A DNA stretch of 64,000 bases from Klebsormidium nitens. Taxonomy: Eukaryota > Streptophyta > Klebsormidiophyceae > Klebsormidiales > Klebsormidiaceae. Shown here piece by piece: positions 60,101-64,000 of this stretch; positions within the stretch are counted from its first letter, which is position 1; every line of letters begins with the position of its first letter. The translations under genes and the position numbers were made by a program. Below the pieces are notes generated by a model. That model saw only the letters and a program-made list of their open reading frames with translations. It did no database searches and had not been told where the DNA came from. Location of the stretch: contig DF237094.1 in assembly GCA_000708835.1 (NCBI GenBank), positions 62,001 to 126,000 of the forward strand, written 5' to 3'.

Positions 60101-61049
60101 ACATAAGTCAAGTTCAGACAGAAGAGCCTCCCCTTATTTGCTGGTGACGGCGTGCTCTAAGAGGTTTCATCAGACAAGTCCACCCTGCGCGAACAAAAGG
60201 CCATGAACAACTTCGGAGAATGGACGGAGGGGGATAGAAATTCATCTCTTGAGGAACGGTTGTGGGGGCTCATCCCGTGTATGTTTGTGACTGATCCTAT
60301 TAGTCATGCGATGATCAAGAGATAGAGATGCCTTCATAGAGATGAAAAGCTACTTTCTAGTTGCTCTCCCCAAGCTTCCAAAAGTGTCAGGCAGCAGACT
60401 GCATGGCTGCCGCTGACGTACTAGGGAGAGACGCTGTTGCGGGCAAACAACACTACTCCGCCACAGTACGAATGGCAAACAGAGGAGTCTGTCCCTTTCA
60501 CTTCCTCAATCTCTTTGAACGCTCCAACCACACTCAGATGTCAAGATCGCTTGCGCCTTTGGCCCATTTTCAACAGGATCATAACCCCCGGTGGTCTCAT
60601 TCAGTGCACAAAGTACTGTTGAAGCTCAGGAAATACATTTGCCAAGCCTGCGAGCATTAGTCAGAAAGTAACAGAACTCCCTTGCTACAAGCATAAAAAT
60701 CTTACTGCCAGCTATCAGGGAGGGGGCCCCCAAACCTGGTTATCAGAATTGATGTGCCTTTGCAAAATTACGTACCCCAAGGACGTTCCTGATTCATACT
60801 AGATTGATCATTTTCTGGCATTGCGGAGAAAAGAATACTGGGTTTTGATGCAGGTGGTGAAAACTGGAAACCGATATGGATCCAATGGCAGCCCTGAAAA
60901 GAACAAAACAAGGCAGAACACACTGAAGTGAGGGCTACAACAAGATTTTGATGCTCGTGTCGAAGTACAGAACTTGTAAAAGTTGAATTACTTGCACCAC
61001 CATGGCGCTCATTGACAACATCTAAACCTCTTCTGATGGTCATGCCCAC
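57186..61049. other. Mostly empty stretch; no kinase or U-box exons found
   Basis: About 3.9 kb. I looked for Gly-rich loop, HRD and DFG motifs on the plus strand and found none. A stretch after TTTGCAG at about 58160 is open for roughly 100 bases but not recognisable. A CG dinucleotide run lies near 58391-58408. Many AT-rich short frames occur between 58.8 and 60.7 kb. The 3' exon or untranslated region of the DUF3253 gene probably falls within 60770-60900. Confidence 0.4.
59255..59355 (+). repeat. Two tandem copies of a unit of about 55 bases
   Basis: Copies share ACGTACA(T/A)ACGAA, then AATGATCAACTCGG, then an AATCATGGG end. Function is unknown. Confidence 0.75.
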
Positions 61050-61577
61050 CTGCGTGATCCTGAGCTGGCCCGCCTTGGCCAGGCTCCGACCAACGTCTCT
61101 AACCTGCTCCATGATGTCCCTCCATCCGACCCCGCCGAGTGCCCGAGCTACCTCAGACGGACAGATTGACGATGTGGCTGCCCGCTCACTCAACATTTTT
61201 AGCGCACAATGCTCAATTGCTTCGGCGCCCGGGATGCAGTCGCTGACATGGACTAAATTGTCTGGTTCTTCTCCACATACTCCTGTTTCCGCATTCTGAG
61301 ATGCAACTAGGCGCGGGCCCAAGTCAGGAGCCCTCGATGTGACGTCTGAACCAGCAACAGGACTGTCTTCTTGCCTGGACGCTTGTCCTGTCTTTCCATG
61401 CCCACGAGATGTTTCGTCGAGCACGTTCCCCTTCTTGCCCTTCTTCCTGTTGGATGAGCTTCTCCCCTTGCTGCCAGTCTCACCCGTTCTTTTCTCTTTC
61501 CCTGACCCACGTGTGCCACGGCTTCGAAGTGAGTGACTCACTTCTTCCTCTTTTCTCTTCTTTGGCTGTGGGGACAT
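61050..61577 (-). CDS. DUF3253 protein with Lys-rich N-terminus (3' part unresolved)
   Basis: From ATG at 61577 the frame has about 75 strongly basic residues (PKKRKEEE, NRKKGKKG), likely nuclear-localising or nucleic-acid binding (inference). After a linker, a domain of about 75 residues matches DUF3253: ALKMLSERA, ICPSEVARALGG, WRDIMEQVRDVGRSLAK, AGQLRITQ. DUF3253 is a small winged-helix-like domain best known from bacteria, with undefined function. After ITQ there is a good donor (CAG|GTGGGC, 61050). A candidate last exon after TTTTCAG near 60895 either continues in phase as GCHWIHIG... or, one base shifted, gives a more DUF3253-like LPLDPYRF. The junction is unresolved. The gene is divergent from SSRP1, 566 bases away. 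Confidence 0.7.
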
Positions 61578-62143
61578 GCTTTGCTTGCAACCAAGCGCCG
61601 TTTGCTCCTCATGTCAACCACCTCAGGCCAAGTGGAGCTACGGTAGCTTGCTTTGAACGAGTCAGCTTGCATGAGAATGGAGCGACTGGAGGGTAAAAGC
61701 CCTCACGAAGCGGGTCATCTCAGCCGTCGGATATCGCTTGAGGTGTTTCCTTCAGCACATCGAGCCGTCAAATCTGGCGGGAACGAACTTTCGCTTCTTC
61801 ATCCCTTCAACTGAAGTTTAACTTTAAGTTCTCCAGAGTTCGTAAAACCTGTGATGACAGTGATCAAATCCAGGAGCCAAGGCAGTGGCTCTTGGCCCTT
61901 CTTTTCTAGCGACAGGACAGACACTGAAAGTCTGATTGCTTCATGGTAAGAGTAGAGATTTGCTTGGCGCTGGTCACTAGTTCCGCAGAGCGCGAAGGGC
62001 AGTGCATGGCGAAGAGAATACGGGCAGGAAGAAGGAGCATAGACCAGCTTTCTCTTACTAGGCTTTGCTGACTGCATAGCCCCATTTTCTTACCGGCCTG
62101 CACAAGTTTACAATAATTTTTAGCTTTTGGGAACCAACTGATC
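61578..62143. promoter_or_regulatory. Bidirectional upstream region of the DUF3253 gene and SSRP1
   Basis: These 566 bases lie between two divergent start codons. Both promoters and 5' untranslated regions must lie here. No TATA box or other element could be assigned. Confidence 0.45.
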
Positions 62144-64000
62144 ATGGCGGAATCATCGGGAAGCGGCGTCCACCAGTTCAACAACATCTTTTTGTCCATG
62201 AGGAGCGGCCTGGTAAGCGCGTACTATCTACCTGTTCGTTTGTGCGACTTGGAAATCTGAAGTGGAGTTTCTACAAACCCTTCTGACAGCTCGAGGATGC
62301 TCACTGCAACATTTCGATCTGGAGTGGTGTGATGATTAAAGCTGGAGTGGCGTGATGACATTGCTGCACGCAGTTTGTCCAGTAAGGGCACAACATTGTA
62401 TTGTACCTCAATCGTCTTGCAGTAAGGCGAATTGTCCGAAGTTGCCTGGCAAGACATCTGTGGACGCGAAGGGCATGCCACCTTTGATTGCGCCAGTACA
62501 ATCATTTCCTGCCGCAATGTCTCTCTAAAGTGGCAGCTAACGCCCCAAAAATAGCTTCTGTACAACCGAGCCGTTATGGGCTGTATCAACCTCACACCAT
62601 CCCCACTGCTGGTCTCAGAACCCGGGTCAGCTCAAACTGCACTCCGGCGGCCTCACTTGGAAGAAGAGCGGAGGTGGCAAGGAGGTCAATGTCTCCCGCA
62701 ACGATATCTCCAGCCTCATGTGGCTTAGGGTTCCGAAGGGTTTCCAATTGGCCGTGAAGTCCCGGGCAGGGTCCAAGGTCAAATTCAATGGCTTCCGGGA
62801 GCAGGTGAGCTTCAATTTCTGTACTGGTCTTTTCCCCTTTGGCACTGATGATGAGTTTGTCTAAAGTACTTTGGAGGCTTGCGCAAGAGTTCCTGCCCAA
62901 TTTCTCGTGGCAGGAGGGCAGGCTTTGCTGTTGCAGTCAGCTTCTGAAACTGTGCTGGTGTGCTTGCCACTATCGTCGGCATCCTTCCTTCTCGCAGCAC
63001 TTTTGAGATATGTTAGGGTGCCTCTCCTACCCAGGTCTTGTTTAAACCCTCTCGCAAAATATTTGGACGGGTATGTGCGCAGTCAAAAGACTGTAGTTTT
63101 CTACTAATTTTTCTGCAGGATGTGAAAGCCCTGACTCCCTTCTTGACGAGCACGTACAAGATCACGCCCGAAGATAAGCAGCTGGCCATTAACGGACGGA
63201 ATTGGGGGGAGGCAGAGATCGACGGTAGGAGGCTTTTCTTTTAACTGAACGCATCTTGCCTTGCGTCTCATTTAAACGAGCTTGCATGGGCTTCCTTACG
63301 CTCGGTCACGCCGACTCCCAAGGTTTTGAGGTTGTAATCCTTTTTGGGAAACCAGGCGTGTGTGGCTTGTCAGCTCGAACTGACTTTTGCCTGCTTTCTG
63401 GAAAGTTGCTTGTGCGGAGGTGCCTTGCATTTCCCCTTTTTGACAGGATGAAAGCAGCGGATCGCTGACATCCTTCATACAGCAGAACGATTTACTCTCC
63501 GCATTGTCGAAAGAACCCACCTCTCCAGCCAAAAAAGGTCCCGATATTCTCCTTTCACAAGCCAAGAGACGAGCAACTAATTCTGGGGTGCTCGATAAGT
63601 CCAGTCCTAGACCCCCCCGCCAGTCAAACTCGAAACAAGAGGGGGAGGAGCTCCACCGCCGAAGACGCATCTGTTTTGGCCTTGCTCTCTCTAGTCGTTG
63701 GTTCTGCTCGGGTTTCCACTGCACGGGCCTCAAGCAAAGTCAGGGCTACCCTCATCTTTGCGCTGACACCCACGAAACATCAGCGAGTCATCTTATGTCA
63801 GCACGCTCACGAAGTTTCTCGCCATCGCAGGCAACATGCTGTCCTTCAACGTGGGGTCGAAGCAAGCGTTCGAACTGGCGCTCTCAGACATTTCGCAGGC
63901 TACGATCCAGGGCAAGAACGAGGTCGTTCTGGAGATGCACGTCGACGACACGTCGGGAGAGCACGAGGTGCGTGCTTCACCCCTTTCGGAATGGTGGATG
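62144..64000 (+). CDS. SSRP1: SSRP1, FACT histone-chaperone subunit (N-terminal part; runs off the window)
   Basis: Exons 62144-62212, 62619-62804, 63119-63224 and 63831-63967 join in phase with clean GT-AG ends. A donor at 63968 leads out of the window. The encoded start ([18 protein letters not shown]), [44 protein letters not shown] and [17 protein letters not shown] follow plant and animal SSRP1 closely and form its N-terminal PH-like dimerisation region (about 165 residues seen). With SPT16, SSRP1 makes the FACT complex, which moves H2A-H2B dimers during transcription and replication in the nucleus. The middle domain and HMG box should lie beyond the right edge. The long third intron (63225-63830) has no clear content. 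Confidence 0.93.

Noticed and set aside
1-64000. CRISPR arrays, bacterial operons, viral or toxin genes
   Set aside because: The tandem repeats have no spacer pattern, genes are intron-split and monocistronic, and no viral or toxin protein motif was seen.

Overview
The window is nuclear DNA from a photosynthetic eukaryote. Genes are split by GT-AG introns and there are no operons. One gene encodes an HCF107/Mbb1-type chloroplast RNA-stability factor, and others encode plant-type mitochondrial formate dehydrogenase (FDH), the FACT subunit SSRP1 and a PHD-finger protein. GC-rich exons, short introns and plant-like families suggest a streptophyte alga of the Klebsormidium kind, but the species is an inference and is not proven here.

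Layout. 1-5,290 (minus): a PHD-finger/coiled-coil gene, cut by the left edge. 5,495-24,106: two tandem units of about 8.6-9.9 kb in the same order. Each unit holds an unrecognised multi-exon gene 'B' (plus), an FDH relic (minus) and a four-module zinc-ribbon gene (minus). Nearly everything in both units is broken. 25,454-26,506 (plus): an inverted, intact zinc-ribbon copy. 29,029-42,400: two tandem FDH genes (minus) with identical nine-exon structure. FDH2 keeps its organelle leader, and in FDH1 the leader has decayed. A small candidate inverted-repeat element lies between them. 42,534-50,325 (plus): HCF107-like gene in nine exons. 51,854-57,185 (plus): a universal-stress-protein gene and a downstream Ser/Arg-rich coiled-coil part, probably one gene. 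57,186-61,049: mostly empty. 61,050-61,577 (minus): DUF3253 protein. 62,144-64,000 (plus): SSRP1, cut by the right edge.

Two observations stand out. First, both FDH copies lack the Asp that usually makes this enzyme NAD+-specific. Gly and Ala stand in its place, so NADP+ or dual use is predicted. Second, introns here are full of 'exon fossils': tandem copies of a neighbouring exon end together with its splice site, in graded states of decay. They are clearest in the HCF107-like and PHD genes. Together with the mutually inactivated gene B pair, they point to a genome that duplicates short and long segments in tandem and then loses the extra copies.

The functional genes do not form a pathway. 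They are unlinked housekeeping functions: formate oxidation, psbH-type RNA stabilisation, chromatin and stress signalling. Exon ends were chosen by splice consensus, continuous reading phase and, where possible, agreement between paralogs. No transcript data or searches were available.
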